From the NCBI GenBank assembly GCA_004335835.1, contig RWJK01001699.1, positions 32,958 to 72,967 on the forward strand: 40,010 bases of DNA, read 5' to 3'. Every line of letters starts with the position of its first letter. Position 1 is the first letter of the stretch. This document shows, piece by piece, positions 22,345-34,082 of the stretch. The notes beneath the pieces are model-generated. The model ran no database searches. It saw nothing but the letters and a program-made list of their open reading frames with translations, and had not been told where the DNA came from. A program made the translations under genes and the position numbers. This DNA is from Scenedesmus sp. ARA3. Lineage: Eukaryota > Chlorophyta > Chlorophyceae > Sphaeropleales > Scenedesmaceae.

Positions 22345-25300
22345 CTAGCTGTCGCTCGGCTGCCGCTCAGCTGCTGCCTTGAATGGACTTTCTATTCTTG
22401 GTGACGTCCCCGTCCCTGACCCAACACCTGGCGCACCCTGGCTGCTGCTGGCGACTGCCCTTGGTGCCACAGCAGGCACCACTGGGTGTGCGTGTGCTGA
22501 TGCAGAAGCCTGGATGTTTGTGCTGCCTACACTCTCCAAGGCCATGCCCTGCTCCACGTCTCCTAGCGGCGCGTTGTTGTTGTTGCCAGTGCGTGGGCTG
22601 GTGCCTTGCAGGACAGCTGCAGCTACAGCAGCAGCCTTAGGGCTCACACCCTGCACTGTGCCGTCTGAGCCGCTGCCATGCCGCTCAATTACGCTGCCTA
22701 TCCCCGTGAGGGACAGCCGCACCAGCTGGTCAGCTGCAGCTGCAGTGATGGCGGGCTGCCGGCTGCGCAGTGCTGCAGAGTGCAGCATCTGGCGCACAGT
22801 GAGCTGGCGGGGGCCCACATCACGAGATATGGCCTGCAGGAAAGCAGCAACAAATATAAGTTGAACAATGCTTGCTGCTGGTGTGAAGGATGTGCCTGAG
22901 CTACAGTCGGCTTGTGTGCGCATCCTAAGCAACACGCACTACACTTGCATGCACAGCAGGTTGAATGCTGGCCAACATCTCGTCATCACGCTGCGTGCAC
23001 ATACCCCAGAGCTTTAGCAGCACTTGCCAATGCACGAGCACATGCTGTTGCACCGCCACCCACCTCCTGCAAGTCCATCACTGCATCGCACAGCCCCTCA
23101 TCCTTGGCCTGCTGCCCGTGCCCTTCCATGACCAGCGTCACCAGCTTCTCAATGGCATCAAAGTACTCGTTGATCTTTGTGTGGTCGTCCGCCATTCGCA
23201 GGTCCTGCAGGACTGCAATAGGGTCCAGGTGCTCAGGCCTGCAGAACCGGTAAGCAACACAGGAACAACCTGTCATAGTTGAACGATTTGTCGGTAATTA
23301 CCGCACATTGGCTGGACATCGCTTCACACCATGCCAACTTTCGGTGCTTGCTGACGACATGCGCACGTATGACAAACATGGATCTTGGCTCGGGCAGGCT
23401 GATGGGTTGTGCTGTCACTCAGCTGTGCCATGCTATGCTCTGCCGACAAGACTACAGCATGCAGCATCTGCTCAACTGCTGCCGTGCTCTACGTACCCAT
23501 ACCCAAGGCCCGGAGGGTGCTGCTGCTGCGTCATCATCGTCCCAAGGGATTGCTGCTTGGTGAGGGCTCTGCTCATGCTGCGAGACGATCTGTACAGGCC
23601 AGCCTCATCTTCCTGCAAGCATGCAGGTGCTCCACAAACACTCTCAGATGCTGCAATAGCTGTTACACGACATGCAACATGCTTGCAGGAATGCGCAGAC
23701 TAGATTAAACGCGGACAGTTGCTGAAAGCATGTGACAGGTACGTAGCAACGGCAAGTGCAGTGTGCTGTGATGCTGCATCACTGATGATTATGGATGTGA
23801 CAGATCAGCACTGTAACAAACTCCAGCAGGCGCTGTCATCATCCAGAGCTGGGGCACAGAGCACCAAGCAGCACTCACCGACTTTTCTAGCAGCACTGGT
23901 GCCAGCCAGAACACCATCGCTGTGCCCAGTGTAGCACAAATGATGATGGCAAAGATGCCAGTTGCCAGCAGGTCCGATCCCCACTGCACCCACTGTTCAT
24001 AGTTCGGGTCGTTGACCATGGTCCGGTTGATGAGCGATAGAGGCACAGCTGACAGCGAAGCTTGCACTGTGGCCTTGGGTGTCCAGGCAACAGCATAAAA
24101 CAGCTGCTCCTTCCAAGTGTAGCGCCGGCGGCCCATAATGAAGTAGGTAATGATGGTCCGCAGCACCAGGCCTTGCAGGAAAAAACAGACACACACAACA
24201 CATGGTTCATTGGCCAAAACCTAAAGCACTCTAATGTACGCCATGTCATTCAGGGCTAGCACTTGGCGCTAGCACTACCAGTATGCATGCACGCGACCAA
24301 AAACACACTGATTCTAGTCAAAGTCAACACGCAGCACAGCAACGCCCAGCTGGCTTGCATACCTGTGCACACCACCAGCAACGACTTGGGGATGGTGCCT
24401 TGCGGCAGCTCAGCAAACACAATAGATGTGCCGATGGTAGCAAACAGCATGGGCTCCATCACCCAGTTCCAGACCTGCGTTAGCAAACACATGACTCAGG
24501 CTCACGTCATGCATGTCATTGTCATGCAGGCAGAAGTAAGCAGGTATATGCCATGATAGAGGTAGACCCAGCCATGTATGATTAACCAGATCCTGCAGGA
24601 AGGGCCCCCAGAGCTCCTATGCACACTTGTCAGCTTGCAGGACAGCATTTCCATGCAAGACTGTGCTGCCTGTGTGTTGCATTTAAACTGTCCTGCAAGG
24701 CCCCAGGAGGACACATGGCTGTGTCCTGCAAGTGCCTGCTGGCACTTAAAGCTCAAAAACAACGCACATGGAGGTGCATGTGCTGCATGCCCTCAAAACC
24801 CCAACGCCTGGCAGCTGCAGCTCAGCCCTGACTGCTCACCACTGCTGCCACGCGCTCGATGTCGGCTGAGTGGCTGTTATTCGGCCCCTGCGACAGCCTG
24901 CCTGGCTTGCCATGCTCCCACATGTAGCAGGTGACAAGGCCCACAGTGAGGCTGCCCAGAGCGCCCCCAGACAGCATGTCAAAGTACTCCAGGAAGAACA
25001 TGATCAGCAGTGCTGGAGTAGCAAGCGCAGCAGCAGAAAACAAAGGCATGTGAAAGGCAGCACCAGCAGCGCCACAGCTCAGCACTGTCAAGCACAAGCA
25101 CAAAACGAGGGTGACAGCAGCACATTGCTGTTCCTAATCTCACTCTGCCTCTCAAAGCTCAGCACTGCTCACCAGCGCTGCACTTGCCGCTTAGCAACAT
25201 CCACTAAGCAGGATAAAAACAACATGACCGCTTGAGAAGCACAGCGCTGTCATCTGCCCACAACATGAAGCATCACGTGTCATGCATGATCAGCGCGGGG

Positions 25301-27810
25301 ATGTTGAGCAGCTGCCTGTGTGGCACTGCATGGCTCACCTGCCCCATAGATCCCTATGAGCCGCTTGTACTTGTTGTTAAAGATGCGCGTGCAGCCCAGC
25401 ACGGCACCCGCAATAATGCCACCCCCCATGCCAAACAGCACCTGGCAGCCAAGTTGCAAGCAGCAAGCGGCAAGATGAGAGGCAGTCAGGTCATCCACAG
25501 GTCAGCACAGCAACGCCGGTGACAACATCAACCAACATACACAGCAGAGACGCCTGCAAAACTGTGCAGCAGGCTGCTTGCTGTGCAGCATCCACACCTT
25601 GCAGTGTCTCCTTACCCACCTGGCGCTGTCATATTTTGGTTTAGATACAGCAGCACGACCAATCACGCACAGTGCATACAACTGCGTACACAAAAGCCCA
25701 GCGAGTGCAGCAAAAAGCACGAAAGTGCATACCAGTGCAACAACGCTGCAGCTGTGGCCGCCACCCACCTGCAATGGGCCGCTTGCTATCTGCCAAGCTG
25801 CGTTCTCCCCGGTCGCAATCGCAATGTTGACAAAGATGCTGAACCCGGTGATGGCAATGATGTCATCAAAGCTTGCAGCGATGACAACAGTGGAAGGGAT
25901 GCCCTTGTTTGCACCCAGGCCCTGCTTCTGCAGCTGGAACATGGCGGGAACAACTAGGCCAGGCCCTACTGCCTTCAAAATGAACCCAAGGCTCAGCGCT
26001 AGCGGGAACGGCATGTGGAAGACCGCTGTGGCGACTCCTGCGTCAAAAATGGCCTCTGTGACGCCAGGCAGGAACGCCAGCCGCAGCGCTGGCCACTTGT
26101 ACAGTGACATGGTCTGCAGGCAGCAGAGGGCAGCGGTGGCAGCATCGAGAAGTCAGCAGAAGAGCACCCAAAACATGTGCATGGCAAGGTATACAAAACA
26201 GCACGCACATGCCTCACCAAGGTTACCAGCGCACACCTGCTGACAAGCATGTTCCGATTAGCCTGCTACGGAAACAGCCTTGTTGCAAACGCGCGCTCGC
26301 GCAGCCATGCATGCGTGTACCCTGAGTCCTACCTTGAACTCCAGCTCAAGGCCGCAGCGCAGGAAGATGGTGGCGAGTGCCGCTGCGCGCATCTGCACGC
26401 CCCACTTGTCAGGAAAGGCCTCCACCACGCCGCCAGGCACGTTGGCCAGCAGCAGCCCCGTGCCCAGCATGCCCACAACCCGAGGAATGCGCAGCTGCAC
26501 GCGGAAGCAGCAAGGTAAAAGCAGTGAGTTACAACAAGGCATTAGCAGCAGCAAAATATTAATGCAAGTATAGCTCTTCACTGTTGCAACACACAGCAAA
26601 CAATGGCAAGCGACAGTCACAGCACTTGTGAAGCCCCCGCACGGCCAGCATGCATGCACAGCTGCATCGCCAGCAGCCATGCGCAGCTGGCTGTTGCTGC
26701 TCTGCTGCTGCTGCACACGCTTTTAAATCTGCTGTTGCATTAAAACACAGCCAGCTGCTGCAACAGTGGCTGGCTATACTGCTGCACTGGCTGTACTGCT
26801 GCAATGTGTACTGCCGCATCAGCTGGATGTACTGCTGAGCTGCTGCTGCTCACCCAGTGTACAATCTCTGCGCCCACCACTGAGCATATCCAGATGACCA
26901 GCGTGGCAAAGGCTGGGCTGCCAGGCAGGAAGGCTTTGCCAATGGCAAACACCAGCACTGCAAGAGCAGCACCCACGGCAAATACACGTTATGCGTCAGC
27001 TTCTGGCATAACACTGCATCACCTGCCATGCTTCTGACGGCAGTGCCAGGCAGCTGCTGTTGTTCCCCGACGTATTAGACCGCTGCTGCTTATCTTCAAT
27101 GCTGTCTGCTGGCACCAGGACTGCTTTGGATTTTCTCAACACAGGATCTATCTTGATTGTACGATCAATGCACATGCATGCTGAGGCACTGCATGCCTGA
27201 GCAGCTGAGTCACAGCCCGACTTTCAGCAGCTGAGTCACAGCCCGCCTTTTTGACAGGAGCAATGCATGCCACCCAGCAGCAACATTGTTGCATACGAAA
27301 CCTGTTCAACACATCGACCGCTGCCAGTGTTGTTGTCGGTGTCCTAGCCGCCCTATGACAACTGCATCCATTCCAGGGCAATGTTGGCAAGGCTGCAGCA
27401 CTGCGGCTGCAGTAATGCCTGCAGAACATCCCATGTGTGCCCACCAGGCTGCTGCCTACCTCCATAAACCACAGCAGCCAGCAGCAGCATCTCCAGGCTG
27501 ACAGAAATGCCTGCAGATTCAGATAAATAAGAATTTGAACTTTGGCATGCTGCTTTTACATGCAAACTGCTGGCGCATGGTGCATGCTGCTTGCTGCTGC
27601 TGTTGCTGCTGCTGCTGCGCCCTTTGCAGCCCTACCTGATGCAGTAGCAGGCTTCCAGCGGTCAATCTTCAACCTTACATGGCCCATCAGGGTGGTGGGA
27701 TGTGGCTGGGGGATTGCTTGGGAGCTGCGACGGCCCGTTCGGATCCTGAGCTCTGTGCTGCCCCCGTTCATGCTGCTGTCCACTGTTCCATCTTGCTTCG
27801 AGCCTGCCAT
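22345..27810 (-). CDS. Na+/H+ antiporter, NHA/SLC9B type (CPA family)
   Basis: Predicted 765-aa cation/proton exchanger of a plasma or internal membrane. Exons: 27810-27636, 27510-27460, 26957-26854, 26494-26333, 26113-25769, 25441-25339, 25012-24840, 24474-24363, 24171-23879, 23612-23497, 23238-23064, 22833-22345; all GT-AG with matching phases. The antiporter core covers about residues 59-505. RIPRVVGMLGTGLLLANVPG and the ion-site motif AASFDDIIAITGF (Asp247/248) fit the NHA branch, as do the preceding KGIPSTVVIA and the later WTPKATVQASL. The double Asp is the expected cation-binding pair. Residues 506-603 (EDEAGLYRSSRSMSR onward) and the Ser/Ala/Gly-rich tail to 765 form a long soluble C-terminus, which I do not recognise and which may be regulatory. 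Exon 10 has two in-frame donors six bases apart (after 23503 or 23497). The ATG at 27810 is the first good start. Transported cation is inferred. Confidence 0.93.
27201..27252 (-). repeat. 26-bp duplication containing TGAGTCA in antiporter intron 2
   Basis: GCAGCTGAGTCACAGCCCG is repeated at 27201 and 27227. Each copy contains TGAGTCA, the core site of AP-1/GCN4-type bZIP proteins in other eukaryotes. It lies inside an intron; a regulatory role is only a possibility. Confidence 0.7.
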
Positions 27811-28454
27811 GTTGTCAGCTGCGTACAGCCTATCACTACGGGATCAACATGCTCACAAGCGTCGACGAGAACCGTTCGCACGTGCAGCAGGTAGCTGCCA
27901 AACCTGGGGCTGCTGTGGCTGGTGGTAAATATGCTTGACGTAGCACGATTGAGAATAAGCATCTGCCAGAACAGAGTAAGGCCTCACTGAATGCCCCTGC
28001 CAGTCGTCAAACGTCACAGTTCCTTGCGTTTTGGGTGACGTAACCCAAAGATGCTGTTGCGACTTGTTCCCGTCACTGTGCATTCCGTCAGGGGCGCTGC
28101 CGGGTCGGCCTCGTCTGCTGGAGGTATTTTCGATCATCACCTTGGCAGAATGAATGCGGTGCGAGCCGTGCAGCTGGCGAGACGGTGAGGTTGACGGTAC
28201 ATTCAGTTGGCGTACTGCTCGCAGCCTGATGCACGAATCACATTTATAACCGCAAAACAGGGACCCTTATCAACACCACAGATGGCGAGTTACACAAAGC
28301 ACAAACTCCTGGTTCACAGCAGGAGAGTGCTTTACAACTGCAACGTCGCACACACATGCTGCTGCTGTACATTGCCAGCGGCCAGCACTGCAGCAAGTAC
28401 CGCTGCACACCAACGCAGTTCCACCACTATCACTTGACTACTAGAAGCACGTTG
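27811..28454. other. Intergenic between GET3-like gene and antiporter
   Basis: 644 bp between the GET3 stop and the antiporter start, both on the minus strand. The upper part holds the GET3 3' UTR with poly(A) signals. The lower part should be the antiporter promoter. TGACGTAA-like bZIP core sequences occur near 28036 (GGTGACGTAACCC) and GACGTCAC-like ones nearby, but no clear TATA box is seen. Confidence 0.5.
28332..28336 (-). terminator. Likely TGTAA poly(A) signal of the GET3-like gene
   Basis: The plus strand reads TTACA, giving TGTAA on the coding strand, 119 bases after the stop codon at 28457-28455. A second TGTAA lies about 40 bases further on. The distance is normal for a chlorophyte 3' UTR. 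Confidence 0.6.
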
Positions 28455-31400
28455 TTACTTCTTTGCTGCTGCTAGCTGCGCCTCCAGCTCTGCTACCCGC
28501 GCCTTGAGCTGCGCCACCTCCGCCTCTAGCTGCGCCTCCCGGCTGCCCGCTGCTGCTGCTGCTACAGGCACCGGCTTGTACGGCGTCATCAAGTTCTTGC
28601 TAAAATCCCTCAGCGCATCCACACCCCGCACCTCCTCTTCCAGCAGCGGCATCTTGACCAGGTGGAAGTCTTCATACAGGTCATGGAACTGCTGCAGGTA
28701 CTTTTGCTGCATGCGCACGCGCGCCTCCAGCAGCCGAGAGCCGCCAGCGGCTTCAGGGAAGATGAGCTGGTTAATGACAATGTTGCGCACATCAATCTCG
28801 TACTTTGCCAGCTCCTGCATTGGTGAATACGATTTGACACAGGCAGCACGCAGGCAGTGGGTCAGGCAGCTGTTCTCGTTTGACGTTGGGCTGTCTTTGA
28901 GCTATGAACCAATGCATCCAGACAAAGTATCCGCACCAATACATGGCACCTAACAGCAAATCTTGCACCCTGCCGAAGCTTGCGCATTCCACGAGCTTCG
29001 CAGCGATCCTGCCGTTACATGCCGCCATCCACGCCGTCACAGCCGCACTGCCCCTCTGCATGCACCAGGCACCACGTCCTGTTAGCTCAGGATGACGTGC
29101 TGCAGCGCCTCAATCGCCAGATTGTATGCTGCATCGGCTAGGCGGCATCTAGTCTGCACTACTGCTGGACGCCATTTCGTGGCCGCCATGCAAGCCCCTA
29201 ACAGCCAGGCCTGCTGTCCGCACCTGCACCAGGCGCTCCGTCTCGTACAGCGACAGGAACTCGGGGATGCACACGCCCACAAATGTGGTCTGCTCCGGGT
29301 CCTTGAACTGCTCGTTGACCTTGCGCACCACATCCAGCATGCCCTCCAGCTTGCCCACCAGCTGGTCGGCAACGTTCTCCTCGCCAGACATGCCCATCAT
29401 GCGCGTCACCTGCACATGCACACAGCAGCAGCAAACGAGGAACTGCGTGCGTTACAATCATTCAGGCACAGGCACCATCAGCTTGCCCACGAGCTGGTCG
29501 GCAACCTTCTCCTCGCAAGACATGCCCATCATGCGCGTCACCTGCACATGCACAATGAAAACACGGCAGCGCACAGGAGAGTGTGGGAGTGACAGAAGAA
29601 GATGCAGGCACCATCAGCTTGCCCACCAGCTGGTCGGCAACATTCTCCTCACCAGACAAGCCCATCATGTGCGGGACCTGCAGATGCACACAACGGCAGC
29701 ACACGCGGAAATAGCTGGCTTGGCAAAAAGGTTCAGGCACAGGCACCATCAGACTGCCCACCAACTGGTCGGGCACGTTCTCATTGCCAGACATGCCCAT
29801 CATGCGCGTCACCTGCGGCCCCACAAAATTAGCAGGTGTTACGTTGGTAAGCTCAGGCGGCTACAACACAAAGGGTATCTGCTGCGCCCACCGCTACACG
29901 AAAAGCTGTATGCAAGGAAACGATCCACAATGTGCAGCTGCTAGATTGCAGGCAGCAACTGCACGCAGCAAACACACATGCCGTGTTGCTGTCCCTGTAC
30001 TTTTATGCCGGCCCTAGGTCTTGTCAGGCAAAGATCTTTCCAACCACAAGAAGCCAGGCCGCCCACCTGTCCCATCATGTTGCCCACGGTGCCCTTGAGC
30101 GTCATGAGCTTGTTGAGGCCCTTCTCCAGCAGCGTGGGGAAGTTGAGCAGCCGCAGCGTGTGGCCGGTGGGCGCGGTGTCAAACACGATCGTGCTGTAGT
30201 CCATGCTTTGCACCTGCACGGAGATGGGAGACAATGCGCCGAGTTCACAAAGAAGACACATGACTGACTGGGACCCGGCTGCAGGAGGACAAGAAGCAAG
30301 CAAGGGCGCTCCCTGGTGCCGTGCAGCCACTTCCCAACCCAACGATTGCTGCGCCGCACACAAACGCCTGACAATACGCAACAGCCTTCTGTAATTGTCA
30401 ATCCGTCATTACACACACTCAAACAGCTAGCATCCGCACGCCCTTTACGCATGCTGTTGTTGCTGCAAAGTAGTGATACCCTCGCCTACTGTACCGCACA
30501 GCGCTGCTCCGCCCACAGGCATCTGCACTGCTCAGCCTGCACAAGCGCCCAGCTGCGGCCAGCCTGCTGGAGGCCAGCACTGCCTCACGGACTGTTATGC
30601 TCCACCCAGCGATCCTGCAGCTGCCACTCCGCACCTGCTTGGCACTTTGGCGAAGCCAACAGCCTCACTGGTGCCTGGTATAATGCTAGCGGATATAACA
30701 ACACCCTTGCCTGCTGCATGCACTGCGCTGCTGCACACACATGTACGTCGCACTGCACTGCCCCTGTCTCCAAATGTGTGCAGCTGCCGCAAGCTTGCAG
30801 GGCGCACCTGCTTGAGCACCTCTGCGAAGATCATGGCCTCGTCAATGCCTGGTAATCTTCTGGCTGGTCCCACAACACCCTGCCTGCTGCACTGCGCTGC
30901 GCCACCCTCAGGCAGCTGAACCTATATTCCTCAACTTGCACGTGGACCGCGAGCCTGCAGGACGCACCTGCTTGAGCACTTCAGCGAAGCTGATGGCCTC
31001 ACTAATGCCCGGTATGCTGCTGGCTGACACAACAAAACCCTTGCCTTCTGCACTGCACTGCGCTGCTTCACCCTTAGGCAGCTGCATCTGTACTGCCTCA
31101 ATTTGCACATGTGCCGCAAGCTTGCAGGACGCACCTGCTTGAGCACTTCGGCGAAGCTCATGGCCTCGTCGATGCCTGGTATGCTGCTGGCTAGCTCCGT
31201 GAAGAAGGAGTCCTGTGCCCACTCCATCTGCTCAAAGTCTGATGTGTCTGGCGTGGGGTCCACTTCCTGCTCATGCGTAGTGCAGCGGGGAAGAGAGGGG
31301 CATGGGACAACAGTGTTGGGGTGGGGATGCATGCTCAAATGAGGCGGCGAAGGCAGCTACAATGAGCACATGTGGATGCTGATGTAGCAACTGAGTGGTT

Positions 31401-32069
31401 TTATGCAGCGGATCGCAGCTGCTGGTTGCATGAGGCATCAACTGCTGGAGTGTCCTCCTCAGCAGCCAACAGTGTTCTGGTGGTGGCATAGTGCCATGCT
31501 GGATTTGTGTCTAAAGCGTACTCATTGGAGCAATTAATCACAGCCAGTATACGCGCCACAGCTCCGTCAGCTCTTCCGGCACCCCATGCACAGCACAGCC
31601 AGCTAGCACGACAGCTGCAGAGGCCTCCTGGAAGCTTCTGCTCAACATCATGCTTTGCTGCGTGTTTGCTCAGCTGCAGTGCTGTGCTGAAGCTGTGCCA
31701 GTAGAATATTGCTGAAAACTGCTGCAGCTGTGGATACACACTGTGTAAAAGCCGACTTGCATGCATGCATGTGCATGCACTGCTGCTGTGCACGTCCTCT
31801 AAGCAGGACCAACTCACCATTGCGTACAGGTTGGTGAATCCCTGGACCAGAGTGGGCGTTTTTGTAAACTTCTGCCTGAATGCATCGCTAAGGTTGTGTG
31901 CAGGGTCGGTGGATATGATCAACACACTCTCCCTGTGCTGTGCCAGCTGCACTGCCAGGCTGCTGCTGCAGGTGGTCTTGCCTACACCACCCTTGCCGCC
32001 GACCCAGATCCATTTTAAACTTGTTTGATCAAGAATGTTTTGCAGGGTGGGCTCTGGAGCGTCATCCAT
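28455..32069 (-). CDS. GET3: GET3/TRC40 (ArsA-family) tail-anchored protein targeting ATPase
   Basis: Predicted 358-aa ATPase that carries tail-anchored membrane proteins to the ER (or, for plastid forms, to thylakoids). Exons: 32069-31818, 31266-31135, 30213-30067, 29409-29224, 28814-28455; all are phase 0. Deviant Walker A KGGVGKTT at 26-33, switch [13 protein letters not shown], switch [14 protein letters not shown], a Met-rich client-groove segment ([14 protein letters not shown], about 172-185), and [16 protein letters not shown] are all present. The CxxC zinc motif used by animal and fungal GET3 to dimerise is missing ([13 protein letters not shown] stands in its place). The tail ends in a short coiled coil ([19 protein letters not shown]) instead. 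No transit peptide is evident before the ATG at 32069, which favours a cytosolic form; an in-frame TTG lies upstream. Introns 2 and 3 contain tandem copies of adjacent exon sequence. Very confident of the family. Confidence 0.95.
29476..29812 (-). repeat. Three intronic 66-nt copies of the GET3 exon 4 start, each with AG and GT borders
   Basis: Exon 4 begins at 29409 with codons for [20 protein letters not shown]. Upstream in the intron are three near copies at 29812-29747, 29677-29612 and 29541-29476, each exactly 66 nt. Each follows CAG and each is followed by GTGCCT. All are open in the gene's phase and encode 22 residues ending in LM. The repeat period is 132-136 bp. The encoded differences include [22 protein letters not shown] and [10 protein letters not shown]. 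They could be cassette exons or relics. The canonical GET3 length is reached when all three are skipped. Confidence 0.88.
30635..31191 (-). repeat. Four-copy array of the GET3 exon 2 end plus donor
   Basis: The end of exon 2 ([15 protein letters not shown] and donor CAG|GTGCG, boundary at 31135) is repeated in intron 2 with boundaries at 30968, 30808 and 30635, a period of 160-173 bp. The first two extra copies encode [15 protein letters not shown] and [15 protein letters not shown]; the third is frame-damaged. All keep CAG|GTGCG. None has an acceptor in the right phase, so they look like inert duplicates of exon edge plus intron. Confidence 0.88.
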
Positions 32070-32584
32070 CTTCCGCGCAGGTGCGTGGGGGTTGGACTGG
32101 AGTTTGCTCAACTAGCACTGTGGATATAAAGCTTGATCAAACCGTTGAAGACGATACAAGCAACTCAACAGCGATTATGAGTGCAAAGCTATAGAGGGCC
32201 CTGGACTGGTTAGTCATTCCGCTTGAACCAGCTGTCCCGTGGTGCACCGATGTGTGCAGGTTGCAAGAAGTAATATCGAAAGGTCTCTGAAGCCTTGTTC
32301 AGGACGTTCATCTTGGCTGATTGTCGAGCGCTCAAGGAACCCTCAACATGTTTTGATGGGGCTTGCAGTCCCTTGCACAGTGTTTGCTGTCGTTGACGGT
32401 GCTGCAACGATCGACATAACGGCATATATAGAATCAGAAAGTGCATGTGCAGGCTCTGTGCCAGCTTGCAGCACACCGTGTGGTATGGCAGGAACATCAG
32501 CTTGTAGACTGGCACAACACAGCCTTTGAACAACTTGCAGAAGGGGCTGTAACCACTAGACTACTAATTCATACCATACATATC
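32070..32584. promoter_or_regulatory. Short divergent intergenic region (bidirectional promoter)
   Basis: 515 bp separate the divergently read GET3 gene (ATG at 32069, minus) and the coiled-coil gene (ATG at 32585, plus), so both promoters must lie here or overlap the genes. A CATATATAG TATA-like sequence is at about 32423-32431 on the plus strand, some 155 bases before the plus-strand ATG. On the minus strand TTTATATCC lies about 60 bases before the GET3 ATG. Both are candidates only. Confidence 0.5.
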
Positions 32585-34048
32585 ATGGTATACATAGCTC
32601 CAATACCTCGCAGCAACCAGCAGAAGCAGCAGCCATCAGTGTCTGGAGCAGGCGCAGCCAGCAAAGGCAAGCAGCACGAGCCACATCAGCAGCAGCTGCA
32701 GCTCCCGCTGCCGGACCGTGCCGCACAGCAAGCTGCAGGGAGAAACCAGCAGCGGAAAGCTCAGCAGCCAGCAGCAAAGCCAAAAGCGCGCCCTGATGTC
32801 GTCAAGTCCAAGCAGGACCTGCTGCAAGAGCTCAGTGAGTGACCTCAGAGCTACAAAGGCAGCAGCAGCTGATGCTCAGCGATGTGAATGCAACACTGCC
32901 GGCTGCAATCCAGTATCTATTGACCTGCAATTGAACAGTAGTGCAGCCTATTGCTTGACAGGTCAATACCACTAGTGGTGCAGCAAGTCAAAGCAGTAGT
33001 GGCGAGCAGTAAACCCACGGCTCCTTGCTGTGCATGCCACTGCACATGCTGCGCTCACAATATACATGTATCTGCCTGCACTTGCTCGTCGTCACCTCAG
33101 ACCGCCAAGCAGAGCTGAACACGCTGGTGCTGCAGCGAGAGCAAGCAGCACTGCGGGCGCTGCAGGAGTCGCAGGTGCTTGCAACTGCAAATGGCAACAG
33201 CTGCAGCAGCCATGCCAGGCATCCCAACAGTAATCTCCACGCACTGAATCTCTAAGCACTTGCCACTACATTGATTGCTGGCAGTACCAGCCTATAGCTG
33301 CTACAGCATGATTGCCATGGGGGACCAGCCGTACGTCCTCTTAATTCCTGGCTGGACAGCACCTTGCCCCAAGTGTTCTGTGGACTGCCAGAGCAGCAGC
33401 AGGTTCCTGCCATGCACCTGCATCTGTGCCTTTTAAGAGCAGCAGCGCCTCATCTGTCTGCTTATCTCTCAGCTGCATGCGCGCCTGCTCTGTTTTGCTG
33501 CTGTAGGGGTATGGCCTGCCTGCGCGGGCGTCTGTTAATGCGCACCTGGGCAGCAATGGCTTTGGTGCTTCGCAGGATGTCATGGGACCGCCTGCTGGGC
33601 TGCAGCCACTGGCCGTCAAGGCAGCAAAGAACCACAGGTTCTACGATGCATCACCCAAGGCCTTCAGCGCAGCGCAGGTGTGTGTGCAGCACATGCATGC
33701 CTTGTGGAGCAGCAGCAGCCTGGCCTGAGCGTGTGCGGAGAACACAGCTGTAGCCGCTGCTTGTGCTGCAGCTTGTGATCAGCTGTCAAGCACAAGCAGC
33801 AACCTTTGCAATTGCAACTGCACAAAGGCAACAATGCAGCCGCGTGGTCTGTTCAATGTCTGCCACTGCCTTCTTGCCTGCAGGTGCCAGGGCTGACAGG
33901 GTCGCAAACAGCTGCAGCTGCGCAGGACAGCAGCACAGCAGGCTGGGCCTGGCCTGCAGGCTTGCAGCAGCAGCAGCAGCAAGCAGCTCAGCATGATGCC
34001 AGGTCGCCACCTCCAACGGCAGGGCAGGTCTCACCTGTGCGGGCCAGG

Positions 34049-34082
<34 letters not shown>

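Noticed and set aside
29462..29824. 120-codon minus-strand frame containing two VTRMMG-type repeats
   Set aside because: Not an independent gene; it reads through two of the GET3 intronic exon copies and the intron between them.
30600..31030. GET3 exon 2 copies as alternative exons
   Set aside because: None of the copies has an AG in the phase needed to join exon 2, so they are described as duplicates and not as cassette exons.
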